This document shows positions 46,448 through 56,200 of a stretch of DNA of 64,000 nucleotides, piece by piece. The translations under genes and the position numbers were made by a program. The stretch lies in contig CAZGWD010000009.1 in the NCBI GenBank assembly GCA_964529415.1, forward strand, positions 137,419-201,418, written 5' to 3'. This stretch comes from CAYMPH01 sp964529415 (GTDB lineage Bacteria > Spirochaetota > UBA4802 > UBA5550). The notes under the pieces were generated by a model, which had not been told where the DNA came from, did not search any database, and saw only the letters and a program-made list of their open reading frames with translations. Each line of letters begins with the position of its first letter. Position 1 is the first letter of the stretch.

Positions 46448-46531
46448 TCAACAAATATCTAATTGTCACTGTCATAGGAATTTGCATATGAATATCTTCT
46501 ATTGTAATTATATTTATTTCCGGAGTTGAAA

Positions 46532-47896
46532 ATGCTGAAAAAAATAAAAGAAAGAAATTTTCATTTTCTGCTGTTTGCGTTTCTATTTGGGCTTTTTATA
46601 GGTGTTAATTTTTCCTTTAGCGCAAAGGCAGGGGAATCTACCCATAAATACCTCGATTATTTTCACCAGGTATATCAGATAATTTCAAGCGAGTATGTTG
46701 ACGGAGCTAACAATAAGGATCTTTTCTACGGAGCTATTCAGGGAATGATCAAGTCCCTGAACGATCCGTTTTCAAGATTTCTTGATGAGGATTCATATGG
46801 CGAACTTAATGAAATGACCACAGGAAAATTTGTCGGTGTAGGGGTTGAAATTTCCATTAGGGACGGCGAGGTTGTTGTAATTACTCCTATTGAAGATTCA
46901 CCTGCAATGAGAGCAGGCATTAAAGCCGGGGATATTATATTCAAGGTAAACAAGCAGGTAATCAAGGATATGAAGATTGAAGAGATAATCAATCTTATCA
47001 AGGGTCTTCCAGGATCAACTGTTAAATTATACGTAAGAAGAGACGGTGTGGATGATATATTGTCATTTGATGTTGAGCGCGCACCTATTAAATTGAAAAG
47101 CGTTGAATATGGTGTAATTAAAGAATATAATATCGGATACATAAGAATAAAAAATTTCGGTTCAGACACTGCCAAAGATGTTAATGACGGAATCAGATTT
47201 TTTAATAAATCCGGAATCGATAAAGTTATTGTTGATTTAAGATATAATCCGGGAGGACTTTTAACTGCAGCAGTTTCCCTTTCTGAGATTTTTCTGAAAA
47301 AGGGGCAGGTGGTTGTATCAACAAAAGGTAAAGAGGGTACCGGAAACGAGAACATGTTCAAAGTTGAAAATGATCCTATATACAGCGGGAATGTAATAGT
47401 TCTTGTTAATAAGGGAAGCGCTTCAGCATCTGAAATTTTTGCAGGAGCGATCAGGGATAATAAAAGAGGAATTCTGGTCGGAGAGAAAACTTTCGGAAAA
47501 GGTTCAGTGCAGAAAACTTTTAACCTGGATAAAAATATCGGAGTAGCGGTTACAGTTGCAAAATACTATACACCTGCAGGCGAGCTTATTCATAAAAAAG
47601 GCATAATGCCGGATTTCGAGGTACCGGAAGAAAAACTTCAGAAAGATGAAATTGACAGCCTGAAAAAAATTGATGCTGATAAATCTGCAGATGCTTTTTT
47701 TAAAAAAGACATGCAGTTTAATGAAACAACAAGAGCTGATTTTAAAAAATATATCGCTGGTAAAAATATTAAAATTTCAGACAGGGCTGCTGATATATTC
47801 CTGAAAAACAAAATCGGCCAGTACAGAAAAAAAGATTTGTACGATCTTGAATTTGACAATCAGCTATCGTTTGCTGCAGGCAAATTTAAAAAATGA
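46532..47896 (+). CDS. ctpA: C-terminal processing protease (S41)
   Basis: 454 residues from the ATG at 46532 (CGGAG 6 bases before it; the TTG at 46526 is less likely). An N-terminal signal anchor is followed by a PDZ domain (about 85-165, with GVGVEISIRDG and SPAMRAGIKAGD) and the S41 protease domain. The nucleophilic Ser lies in GSASASEIF, the catalytic Lys in EKTFGKGSVQ. It trims envelope proteins in the periplasm. The stop overlaps the tsaD start as ATGA, so the two genes are coupled. Confidence 0.93.
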   Translation: MLKKIKERNFHFLLFAFLFGLFIGVNFSFSAKAGESTHKYLDYFHQVYQIISSEYVDGANNKDLFYGAIQGMIKSLNDPFSRFLDEDSYGELNEMTTGKFVGVGVEISIRDGEVVVITPIEDSPAMRAGIKAGDIIFKVNKQVIKDMKIEEIINLIKGLPGSTVKLYVRRDGVDDILSFDVERAPIKLKSVEYGVIKEYNIGYIRIKNFGSDTAKDVNDGIRFFNKSGIDKVIVDLRYNPGGLLTAAVSLSEIFLKKGQVVVSTKGKEGTGNENMFKVENDPIYSGNVIVLVNKGSASASEIFAGAIRDNKRGILVGEKTFGKGSVQKTFNLDKNIGVAVTVAKYYTPAGELIHKKGIMPDFEVPEEKLQKDEIDSLKKIDADKSADAFFKKDMQFNETTRADFKKYIAGKNIKISDRAADIFLKNKIGQYRKKDLYDLEFDNQLSFAAGKFKK

Positions 47897-48882
47897 GCAA
47901 GGATGTTATAGGTCTTGGTCTTGAAAGCTCGTGCGATGAAACTGCTGCTGCAGTTGTAAAAAATGGAAAGGAAATTCTTTCCAATATAATTTTCAGCCAG
48001 ATTGATCTGCACCGCGATTATAACGGCGTTGTTCCTGAAATTGCTTCAAGGTCGCATCTGGAGGTTATTAACGGAATTATAGAGAAAGCTCTGAAAGATG
48101 CGGGCGTATCTTTCACCGATCTGGATTATACTGCTTCAGCCAACAGGCCTGGTCTGATAGGTTCGCTGATAATTTCGCTTCAGTCTGCAAAAGCCATTTC
48201 TTATACCCTGGGAATTCCTCTGATTGCAGTAAGCCATCTTGAAGCGCATCTGTATGCTCCGTATCTTGACGGTTTTGAAATGATTTATCCGTGTATAGGG
48301 CTTCTTGTTTCAGGCGGAAATACTGCGCTTTTTAAAATAAAAGGTATCGGGGATTATGAGTTTTTAGGCAGAACCCGCGACGATGCAGCAGGGGAAGCAC
48401 TGGATAAAGCTGCTAAATTCATGAATCTGGGTTATCCGGGCGGTCCAATGATAGAAAAAGCTGCTTTCAAAGCTGTAAAAAAAGAATTAATTTTACCTAA
48501 GCTCCTTGCAGATTCAGAAGATTTTGATTTTTCCTACAGCGGTTTAAAAACAGCACTTGTTAATTACTGTAAAAAAAATCCTGATTTCGATATCAATGAA
48601 ACTGCATATTCCTTTCAGGAGCGTGCTCTTGAGCTTCTTGTCAGAAAATCAATTCTCGCTGCAGAAAAAAACAATATCAGAAGAATTGCAGCTGCAGGCG
48701 GTGTAACAGCAAATAAAAGGCTAAGGGAAATATTTAAAGAAAAAGCCCGCGGAATTGATATTATTATACCTACTCCGGTATTATGTACAGATAATGCTGC
48801 TATGACAGCCGGCCTTGCGTATCATTATTATAAATCCGGTAAATTTACCAGCCTTGAAGCTGATGTTTCTCCGCGGGAATGA
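47893..48882 (+). CDS. tsaD: tRNA t6A synthesis protein TsaD
   Basis: 329 residues of the Kae1/TsaD ATPase that transfers threonylcarbamoyl to A37 of ANN-decoding tRNAs. ESSCDETAAA, the metal motif HLEAHLY (near residues 115-121), SGGNTALF and the phosphate loop GEALDKAAK are all present, and AAGGVTANKRLR is near the C-terminus. It is translated through the ATGA overlap with ctpA. Confidence 0.95.
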   Translation: MSKDVIGLGLESSCDETAAAVVKNGKEILSNIIFSQIDLHRDYNGVVPEIASRSHLEVINGIIEKALKDAGVSFTDLDYTASANRPGLIGSLIISLQSAKAISYTLGIPLIAVSHLEAHLYAPYLDGFEMIYPCIGLLVSGGNTALFKIKGIGDYEFLGRTRDDAAGEALDKAAKFMNLGYPGGPMIEKAAFKAVKKELILPKLLADSEDFDFSYSGLKTALVNYCKKNPDFDINETAYSFQERALELLVRKSILAAEKNNIRRIAAAGGVTANKRLREIFKEKARGIDIIIPTPVLCTDNAAMTAGLAYHYYKSGKFTSLEADVSPRE

Positions 48883-49002
48883 AATTTATTTTGCTTGATT
48901 TTATTTCTCGTTCGTATTAATAAATAGAAGGTTTTTGAATTGAGCAAAATATAACAATGGCTTATTAAGGATTGTTGGGAAAATGATGTTAATTATATAA
49001 TT

Positions 49003-49172
49003 TTCCCCCCGTCCCCCAAAGGGGGCGATCAGTATGGAAATAAAAATGATTTTTATTTTAAAAATAAATAAATACCATGATGCATTCCCATTAAAAGTAA
49101 TGGTTAGTATTGAGGATGAAACAGATTAATAGATATTCATTCACGTACCCCCTTAGGGGGACAGGGGGTTTG
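49003..49172. repeat. Second MITE-like unit in the gap 48883-49247
   Basis: The left hairpin, CCCCCCGTCCCCCAAAGGGGG (49005-49025), repeats the left end of the unit at 1331. The right hairpin, ACCCCCTTAGGGGGACAGGGGG (49148-49169), repeats its right end, so the ends are conserved while the 120-base interior differs. Inside, 49034-49129 is an open frame of 31 codons without a ribosome site. Just beyond the right end lies AATCCGTGTAATCCGTG, an internally repeated phrase. The rest of the gap holds nothing else I can name. Confidence 0.6.
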
Positions 49173-49247
49173 GACTAAAAAATCCGTGTAATCCGTGTTC
49201 TATTATTTTTTATCGAAATAACTTTAAAAAGAGGAAGTATAACCTCA

Positions 49248-49985
49248 GTGGAAACATTTAATAATTTAATAGATATCTGCATCAGGTTTGAAGAGGAAGG
49301 AATTTCCAAACCGGATGAATTGTTTTCTAAAATTCTTCAGGAATACTTTTTTAAGAAAGAATCTGAAGGCGGGAAAAACCTTGAAGCTCTGATTGCTGAA
49401 ATTGAAGTCCCGGGATTCATCAAACAGCTGAATTCCCTGCTGGAGCTTAATCCGGATGAGCTTGATACTTTTATTAACGGTGAGGGAACAAATGATTCTC
49501 TTTCCGGTAAAATAATGCTATCGCCGCAATACCTGAAGGTGTTTTACAAAAATCATCCGCCTTCATTCGGCAAGCTTCCTGAGAGCGTGAAATTTGAGCT
49601 TTTTGAAAAAATTAAAACAAGAAATGAATCCATTGTTTCCTCATTCAGAAAGATCAAAGAAGATGTTGAAGCTGATAAAAAAAGAACAGTTCTGAAACTG
49701 GTGGCTCTTGCTGTGAAAAATGTGTGCAAAAGAACAGGAAGGCCTTTTTCAAATGTAACAGAACCTGTAGATCAGATTATACGGAATAACTATCCGGGTT
49801 CAGATGAAGTTTTTACTGCAACTAACAAACAGATTGCGGTTCTTAAGGATGACTCAAGAATCAAATCTATAATAAAGGCATTTTTTACTATCAGACAGTT
49901 TAAAGAGATCACAGAAATGACTGATTTTTTAAAAACAGAAATAGAAAGGTATATTAAGCGCGGTAAAAAGGCAGCGTCATTGTAG
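49248..49985 (+). CDS. Helical protein of unknown function
   Basis: 245 residues, soluble, charged and mostly helical, with no recognised domain. The start is GTG with AGAGGAAG about 10 bases upstream. It is the first of three closely packed genes, followed 10 bases later by another unknown protein and then by a secreted phospholipase-D-like protein. The C-terminal IERYIKRGKKAASL is basic. Confidence 0.7.
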   Translation: METFNNLIDICIRFEEEGISKPDELFSKILQEYFFKKESEGGKNLEALIAEIEVPGFIKQLNSLLELNPDELDTFINGEGTNDSLSGKIMLSPQYLKVFYKNHPPSFGKLPESVKFELFEKIKTRNESIVSSFRKIKEDVEADKKRTVLKLVALAVKNVCKRTGRPFSNVTEPVDQIIRNNYPGSDEVFTATNKQIAVLKDDSRIKSIIKAFFTIRQFKEITEMTDFLKTEIERYIKRGKKAASL

Positions 49986-49995
49986 ATTTTAATTT

Positions 49996-50946
49996 ATGGA
50001 TTTTATAGAAGAAAAAACACCAAGAGGCCTGAGCCTCAGAATAACCTTCGCAAACGGTCAGTTTCTCGTTTTTGACAGAAAAGGAAAATCGATTTATGCA
50101 GACAGCGAAGGTCGAAAGCTCATGCATTCAATCCCGCTTTATTTTGTAGTAGGGGAAAAAATTTTCTTAAAAAAAAATTATGATAAGCCATTTTCCATAT
50201 TAAGAATTCAAGGCGGAGAAATAATATTCCCGTATTTTGATAAAGCTGATTCGCTGTGGAAATATCTTTTTCTTCCAACTGAGGAAAAAATAGATATGAT
50301 TCCTGTTCAAATTATTACAGCAACTGATTTTCAGGATCTCGCGAAAAAAGCCGATGCAACTGTAAAGCCGACATGCGTAATTGTTGATGAAACTGTTTCC
50401 CAGAATGAAATAATTTTAATTCATAACAGATACGGCACAAGGGAAGTGCTGTCTGTAGATGAAAGCAATAATGATTATATTGTTAAAAACAGGCCGCTTA
50501 AAGAAGATTCAAGAAATATAAATCTGAATATGATGTCCGGCAATCCTGTTTTTCTTTCGAGCATCCACCTTCGCTCAATGGATCTTTCAATGGTTAACCA
50601 GCTCCTTCTCGATTTTGATCTGTCAGCACTTGATGCGGATTTCATTCTATTTATGATTCAGAAACTTATTTCAGCTTCTGAAACAGATATAGCTGTAAAA
50701 AAGAATCTTCCAATGCTGCAGGGCCTTGAAGAAAATTTTAAATTTTATCACTATTTGATGAACAAAGACGATCCATCGGTTAGAAGCATGATCGAATCCG
50801 GTAATACTGTAAGGCAGCTGACGCCTCTGAAAACACTGGTTATGAAGGCCAAGTCAATACATCCGGGTAAAGAGGATCAGGTTTTATATAATCAATACGA
50901 AAATCTTATTGAAGCAAAAAGACAGCTGATTGCGAAAAATGTTTAA
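49996..50946 (+). CDS. Protein of unknown function, beta-rich N-terminus
   Basis: 316 residues without signal or membrane segment. The N-terminal third is beta-rich (LSLRITFANGQFLVFDRKG); the C-terminal half is helical. No catalytic motif is visible. It lies 10 bases after the helical protein gene and its 3' end contains the start of the phospholipase-D-like gene, so the three genes form one unit. Confidence 0.7.
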   Translation: MDFIEEKTPRGLSLRITFANGQFLVFDRKGKSIYADSEGRKLMHSIPLYFVVGEKIFLKKNYDKPFSILRIQGGEIIFPYFDKADSLWKYLFLPTEEKIDMIPVQIITATDFQDLAKKADATVKPTCVIVDETVSQNEIILIHNRYGTREVLSVDESNNDYIVKNRPLKEDSRNINLNMMSGNPVFLSSIHLRSMDLSMVNQLLLDFDLSALDADFILFMIQKLISASETDIAVKKNLPMLQGLEENFKFYHYLMNKDDPSVRSMIESGNTVRQLTPLKTLVMKAKSIHPGKEDQVLYNQYENLIEAKRQLIAKNV

Positions 50947-51940
50947 GATTAAATTTCTTATTTTATTTCTGGCGTTTCAGATTTTTCCGCTATCCGCAGA
51001 AAATAATATAATATCTGTTTATTTCACCAGCCCGTTGAATAATTATCATGTACCGGCTCCTAAAAAAGCTTTAATTGATCTGATCGATAATTCAAAAAAA
51101 AGTTTTTTTGCAGCCATTTATGATTTAAATGAACCGGATATTGTAAATGCGATTGTTAAAGCAAAAAACCGCGGCATTGATGTGAGGCTCGTAACAGACA
51201 GAAGCAATGCAGTTAAAAAAGGCATGGAGCCGGTAATCAGGTCGGGTGTGCCTGTTGTAACCAACTCCGGAAAAGGGCTCATGCATAATAAATTTGCAAT
51301 CATAGACGGAACAACTCTCTGGACAGGATCATATAATTTTACCCGGAACTGCTCATATACAAATAATAACAATGCAGTGAGCATAGTTTCAGAAGATCTT
51401 TCCGGTATCTACACTGCTAAATTTAATGACATGTTCGATCACGGAATTTTCAGCAGCAGTAAAAAGGCGGGACCTTTCTCTCAGCTTTCAAACAAATATT
51501 ATGTTAAAGCAGGAGATGTGGATGTAAATGTTCATTTCTCTCCGGGCAATAATGTTGAAAGAATTCTGATAGGGAGAATTGAGAAGGCTGAAAAAAGCAT
51601 TCATTTCATGGCTTTTAATTTTACAAGCGATCCTATAGGCGAAGCCATGATTAAAAAACATAAACATGGAGTAAAGGTTTTAGGGTTGTTTGAAAAGAAG
51701 GAAAGTAAAAAGAAAGAATCGGAATATCATAAAATGAAACTTGAGGGATTGCCTGTGAAACTTGACAGGGCAAAAGGCAATATGCATCATAAGGTTATTA
51801 TCATTGATGAGGAGACAGTTATTACAGGCTCGTATAATTTTTCCAAAAATGCGAATAAGGTTAATGATGAGAATACTTTAATTATTGTGAGTAAAGATTT
51901 AGCTGCACAGTATATGAAGGAATTTTACAGGCTTTACTGA
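50939..51940 (+). CDS. Secreted phospholipase-D-like protein
   Basis: 333 residues with a signal peptide (cut near LSAENN) and two HKD motifs: HNKFAIIDG (about 113-121) and HHKVIIIDE (about 281-289), each followed by a GSYNF strand. This is the fold of PLD-type nucleases and cardiolipin synthases, and both active sites look intact. The ATG at 50939 lies inside the preceding gene; the TTG at 50930 would move the start further in. The protein is probably periplasmic and may cut nucleic acid or phospholipid. It overlaps the convergent GAPDH gene by 7 bases. Confidence 0.85.
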   Translation: MFKIKFLILFLAFQIFPLSAENNIISVYFTSPLNNYHVPAPKKALIDLIDNSKKSFFAAIYDLNEPDIVNAIVKAKNRGIDVRLVTDRSNAVKKGMEPVIRSGVPVVTNSGKGLMHNKFAIIDGTTLWTGSYNFTRNCSYTNNNNAVSIVSEDLSGIYTAKFNDMFDHGIFSSSKKAGPFSQLSNKYYVKAGDVDVNVHFSPGNNVERILIGRIEKAEKSIHFMAFNFTSDPIGEAMIKKHKHGVKVLGLFEKKESKKKESEYHKMKLEGLPVKLDRAKGNMHHKVIIIDEETVITGSYNFSKNANKVNDENTLIIVSKDLAAQYMKEFYRLY

Positions 51941-52941
51941 TTTTTTGTATTAATGAGATTCAGAAGATCAAGAATTCGTGAAGAATAACCTGATTCATTA
52001 TCATACCAGGATAAAATTCTCGCCATTTTGCCGTTTATTACTTCAGTGCATGATGCATCAACAATTGAAGAAAGCGTATTCCCTATATAATCAACCGAAA
52101 CAAGCTGATCCTCCTCAAACCCCAGTATGCCTTTGAGATATCCTTCTGAAGCTGTCTTTAGCGCGGAATTTATCAGGGTTCTGTCACATGTTTTATTCAG
52201 CGTAAGTACAATATCAGCAAGAGAAACATCTGGTGTAGGCACGCGGATGGATATGCCGTCGAGCCTGCCTTTCAGTTCAGGAAGAACAAGGGAAACAGCC
52301 TTTGCTGCTCCGGTTGTTGTTGGAATTATAGACATGGCTCCTGCACGAGCGCGGCGCAGATCCTGATGAGGCTGGTCAAGTATTTTCTGGTCATTTGTGT
52401 AGGAATGAACTGTAGTCACTAATCCGCTTCCAATGCCGAATGATTCATGAATGACTTTTATTACCGGCGCAAGACAGTTTGTGGTGCAAGATGCATTCGA
52501 AATAATGAAATGTTTCCTGGAATCATACAGATGGTCATTTACACCCATAACTATGGTGATATCAGCGCCTGCAGCAGGCGCTGAAACAATTACACGTTTT
52601 GCTCCGGCTTTCAGATGATCATCCGGTTTATCTTTTGCTGTGTACCTGCCTGTGGATTCGATAACTACATCTATATTTTCTTCAGCCCAGGGTAAATCAG
52701 CAGGCTCTTTGATAGAATAAACCGCTATTTTTTTTTCATTTATTACAATATAACTATCGTTTGCCTCTATTTTTCCGTCAAAATGCCCATGTACTGAATC
52801 ATATTTTAAAAGATGAGCAAGAGTAGCTGCATCTGTAATATCGTTGATTGCTGCAAATTCTATATTTTTATCATTGCAGGCTGTACGCAGAACACTTCTG
52901 CCGATTCTTCCAAAACCATTAATTGCTACGCGTATCGGCAT
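51934..52941 (-). CDS. gap: Glyceraldehyde-3-phosphate dehydrogenase (standard NAD type)
   Basis: 335 residues of a normal class I GAPDH. Rossmann loop INGFGRIGR, Asp in AINDITDA (favouring NAD), catalytic Cys near 152 in SNASCTTNC, His in TTVHSYTND, Arg in SIRVPTPDVS and WYDNESGYS are all present. It catalyses the oxidative phosphorylation step of glycolysis. The ATG at 52941 has CCGGAG 8 bases upstream; the GTG at 52950 is unlikely. It is divergent from the large dikinase across 270 bases, beyond which lies a second, different GAPDH. Confidence 0.94.
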   Translation of the reverse strand: MPIRVAINGFGRIGRSVLRTACNDKNIEFAAINDITDAATLAHLLKYDSVHGHFDGKIEANDSYIVINEKKIAVYSIKEPADLPWAEENIDVVIESTGRYTAKDKPDDHLKAGAKRVIVSAPAAGADITIVMGVNDHLYDSRKHFIISNASCTTNCLAPVIKVIHESFGIGSGLVTTVHSYTNDQKILDQPHQDLRRARAGAMSIIPTTTGAAKAVSLVLPELKGRLDGISIRVPTPDVSLADIVLTLNKTCDRTLINSALKTASEGYLKGILGFEEDQLVSVDYIGNTLSSIVDASCTEVINGKMARILSWYDNESGYSSRILDLLNLINTKNQ

Positions 52942-53211
52942 TTTATACACTCCGGAGTTTAAGGTTTATCAGGTAGAATGAATTTCCTATTGAATTCAGA
53001 TTTACAAAGCGGGCAGAATAATAAATCGTCAACTATGTTTATTCGTGAATTAAAAAATTTATGTTTATCTGCAGGCAAAATGTATAGAAATAATACTTGA
53101 TTTTGCAACTTAATAAATTCATTCTGACTATTATAGCAGTTTTTTTCGATGAAGCTTTTTATTTTTTAAAGTATTTTTCTTTAAAGAAAAGACATTAAAA
53201 AGAGGCCGTCT

Positions 53212-56200
53212 ATGCCTTCAACGATTGAACACAATATCACCCGGGATTTAAATTGTCTGACCCTGCCTGTGCAGAACAATTACGGCGCTTTGAAAAAAGT
53301 TAACATTCTTATCAACGAAATGAAGCATGAAAACATGGACTGGAAAATTATTGTTGAAGGAATCAGAACTTATTTTTTCGACTGCATGTATGACATTTCC
53401 CCTTTTTCAGAAAAAGTTCTTCCTGTATTGTTTCATTTTTTAGAGGAGGCAACCAGACGGAAAAAGATTTCATCGTTCCGGGCATTTGATACTTTTTTTG
53501 ACCGCTATTCATATATTATCCGGACAATGAATGATGGAAGCGGAAATTTTACCTCCATCAGGCATGAATTTGATGCTTTTGCTGTCCGGTATATTGATCT
53601 GATTTTATCTGAAAGTCAGGAAGATTTTTATTTCGATAATGTTATTTCAAAAATTATCACACTCGCAAGGCTGCTCGATAAAACGGATGCTTTCCAGTCC
53701 AGTTTGCTTTCCCGCATAGCTGAATTTATTTATGCCCAGTACAGCCTTTATATTAAAGCGTCAATTATTACGAGCAGGAGTGAAATAATTGTTTTATCTG
53801 CCTTGCTTGATGGTGATGAAAATTCGAAAATTCTTCTGGATCTTCTGAAATCTGAATCTGAGGATTCATACACCGGAAAACTTAAGATCATTGAAGACAG
53901 TGTACGTCTGAGGCCGGATGAGCTTTTTGATGAGGAGAATGATATTGTCAATTTTGCGCAGAATACCCGCGCCTGGGAGAAAATTACACTCCTTGCGCGG
54001 GATCTGATTGAGAAAGATATTATCAGCGGTGATCAGACAATAATCAATCTGCTCGGGTATCTGGTGAAAAAATCAAATGAGGGAAGCGACCGCGAGCTGA
54101 ATTCGTTCATATCAAAAAATATTGCTTCTTTATGCGCTTTTTTTGCAAACAGGGGAAGGTTCGAGCTTCTGAAAAGCGTTATCGGCCTGGTAATGCCTGT
54201 ACTTTTAAAGGAGATTGAGGACGAGGGGAATTACACAGCTTCGTTCACTGCCATTTATAATATCGGAAAAGCGATCATTGAGTCCGATAACATTACACAG
54301 ATAGATTTCTTCGAGGATATTCTTGTTCAGGCAAAATTCTGTTTCCCGAAATTTTCCGGTATTGCTTCGGACTGGTCAGTAATTACCAACTCAAGCCATC
54401 TTGAAAATATCCGGACCTGGATGAAGCTGATTGAATTGAATCCTCCTGTGATGAAAAAGCTCTCAGCAAGCCTTATCGTAAATCTGAAACTTGGAGGAGT
54501 ATTTCTTAAAGATACGGACGTGTTCCAGCGCGATATCTCTGCGCTTCTCAACAGCAGGTACGGCGATGTTTTTTATCTGATCATCTCGCTTGCTGCAGTG
54601 TTCCCTGCTTTTTATCACGACATAGGCGCAACAGGAAATATCCGCGCATTCACTGAGAAGATTGACACAGATCACAGAATGGATAACCTGATTCATTTTA
54701 TCAGGAAACAGGTGCATGTTGAATCGTCAAGCCGCACTGTTATGCTGATCCAGAAAGTGATGGAGTACTGGATGACCGGAGACAAGAATCTTCTTGAGGG
54801 CATGGTGCCCAGGGAGGTTTTTGAAAACCTCGATCATATCTACACTTTTATCAATCTCGATAATCTTGATTCAGTGAAATCAATTTATGAGGAAGCGCGG
54901 AAATATTTTACAGGCCATGAGAATGACCGCTTCTGGGATCTTCTGAACGAGGTTGGCAAAGACAGCTTCATCGATTTTGTGGAAAGCCGGAATTTTCCAG
55001 GCGTTTCGCAGGATGAAAAGACTCATATTCTTGGTTTTCTACATGAATATTTTCTGACAAAAAATCCGACTGAGATGACAAAAATTCTTTTATATATCGA
55101 GAACCTCGGTGGAATTGACATGACCAAGACGAATATATGGAAGCTTCTTTATGAAATATCCGACGACGCATTCAGGACCATGTTTGATGTTGTGCGGCTG
55201 TGCGACATATCCAAAGTAAATATTGAGAAGTTCATACTTTTTCTTCACGTGTACCGCATGCTTTACGACAAGTATAATTTTTCTGAAGTGCGCGCTGTTG
55301 AGAAGCTTGAGCAGTATGCAGGCCAGGATCTGTTCAGCGTGCCAGCCGGCTTTTTTGATGTTCTCAGGGGCAAAGATGTATTTGCCGCTCTTGAAACTCT
55401 CCTTGAGGAGCAGAATTCCCTTAAGATGAATATTCTTCTTTCGGATAAAAAATTTGAACCGCTCGACACAATTGAGTTTAAGAGGCATATCGCATTCGGA
55501 ATACCATCAATGTACGGTTCGTATAAGGAACGGAAATTTGATACATTAAAGGTTGTATTCCACATGAATATGATCAGGTCGCGTTTCTTTGAGATGATAC
55601 ATGAAAATATCAGGCTCGATTCCGGATCTACTGATGAGTACGTGAAGGTCAAGCGGTTTCTGAAACTTTTCTATAAGACATACCTGATAGATGGTCTTGC
55701 AAACCAGGAAATGATAAATCTTTTTAATCTTCTTGAAACTCCCAACATGAAGCTTTCCCAGTTCAGGGATATTGTGAATCAGCTTCTGAACGTGCATGGA
55801 GGCATCGCTGACAGGTTTAACGAAACATTCCGTTATGTCTGCCGTGAAGCTATCAGAAACATTGGTATTGAGAAGATCTCGTCTAAATATGTGCCGCGCG
55901 GCAAAGGGGAAAAAATTGAGGCGATTATTGACAGATTTTTACGCGACCAGATTCTGCAGTCGCCGCTTATTCAGCTGTTTGATAATCTGCTTCTGAAGTT
56001 AAAGGAAAACATCCTCGAAAATATCAGCCATGCAGGCGATATCGTATGCCTTAACAGGAACGATGAGGCCTTAGGCAGGGGACGCAATGTTTACGATGTA
56101 ATAAGACTGCCTGATGACCCGAACGATCCGTACGATCCCTTTGATCCATATGATAATGGAATATATGCTCCGATCCACGATATAAAAAAACTGGCTGAGA

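Noticed and set aside
49034..49129. 31-codon gene inside the second paired-hairpin unit
   Set aside because: No ribosome site, too short to judge, and the interior of the other unit has no counterpart.
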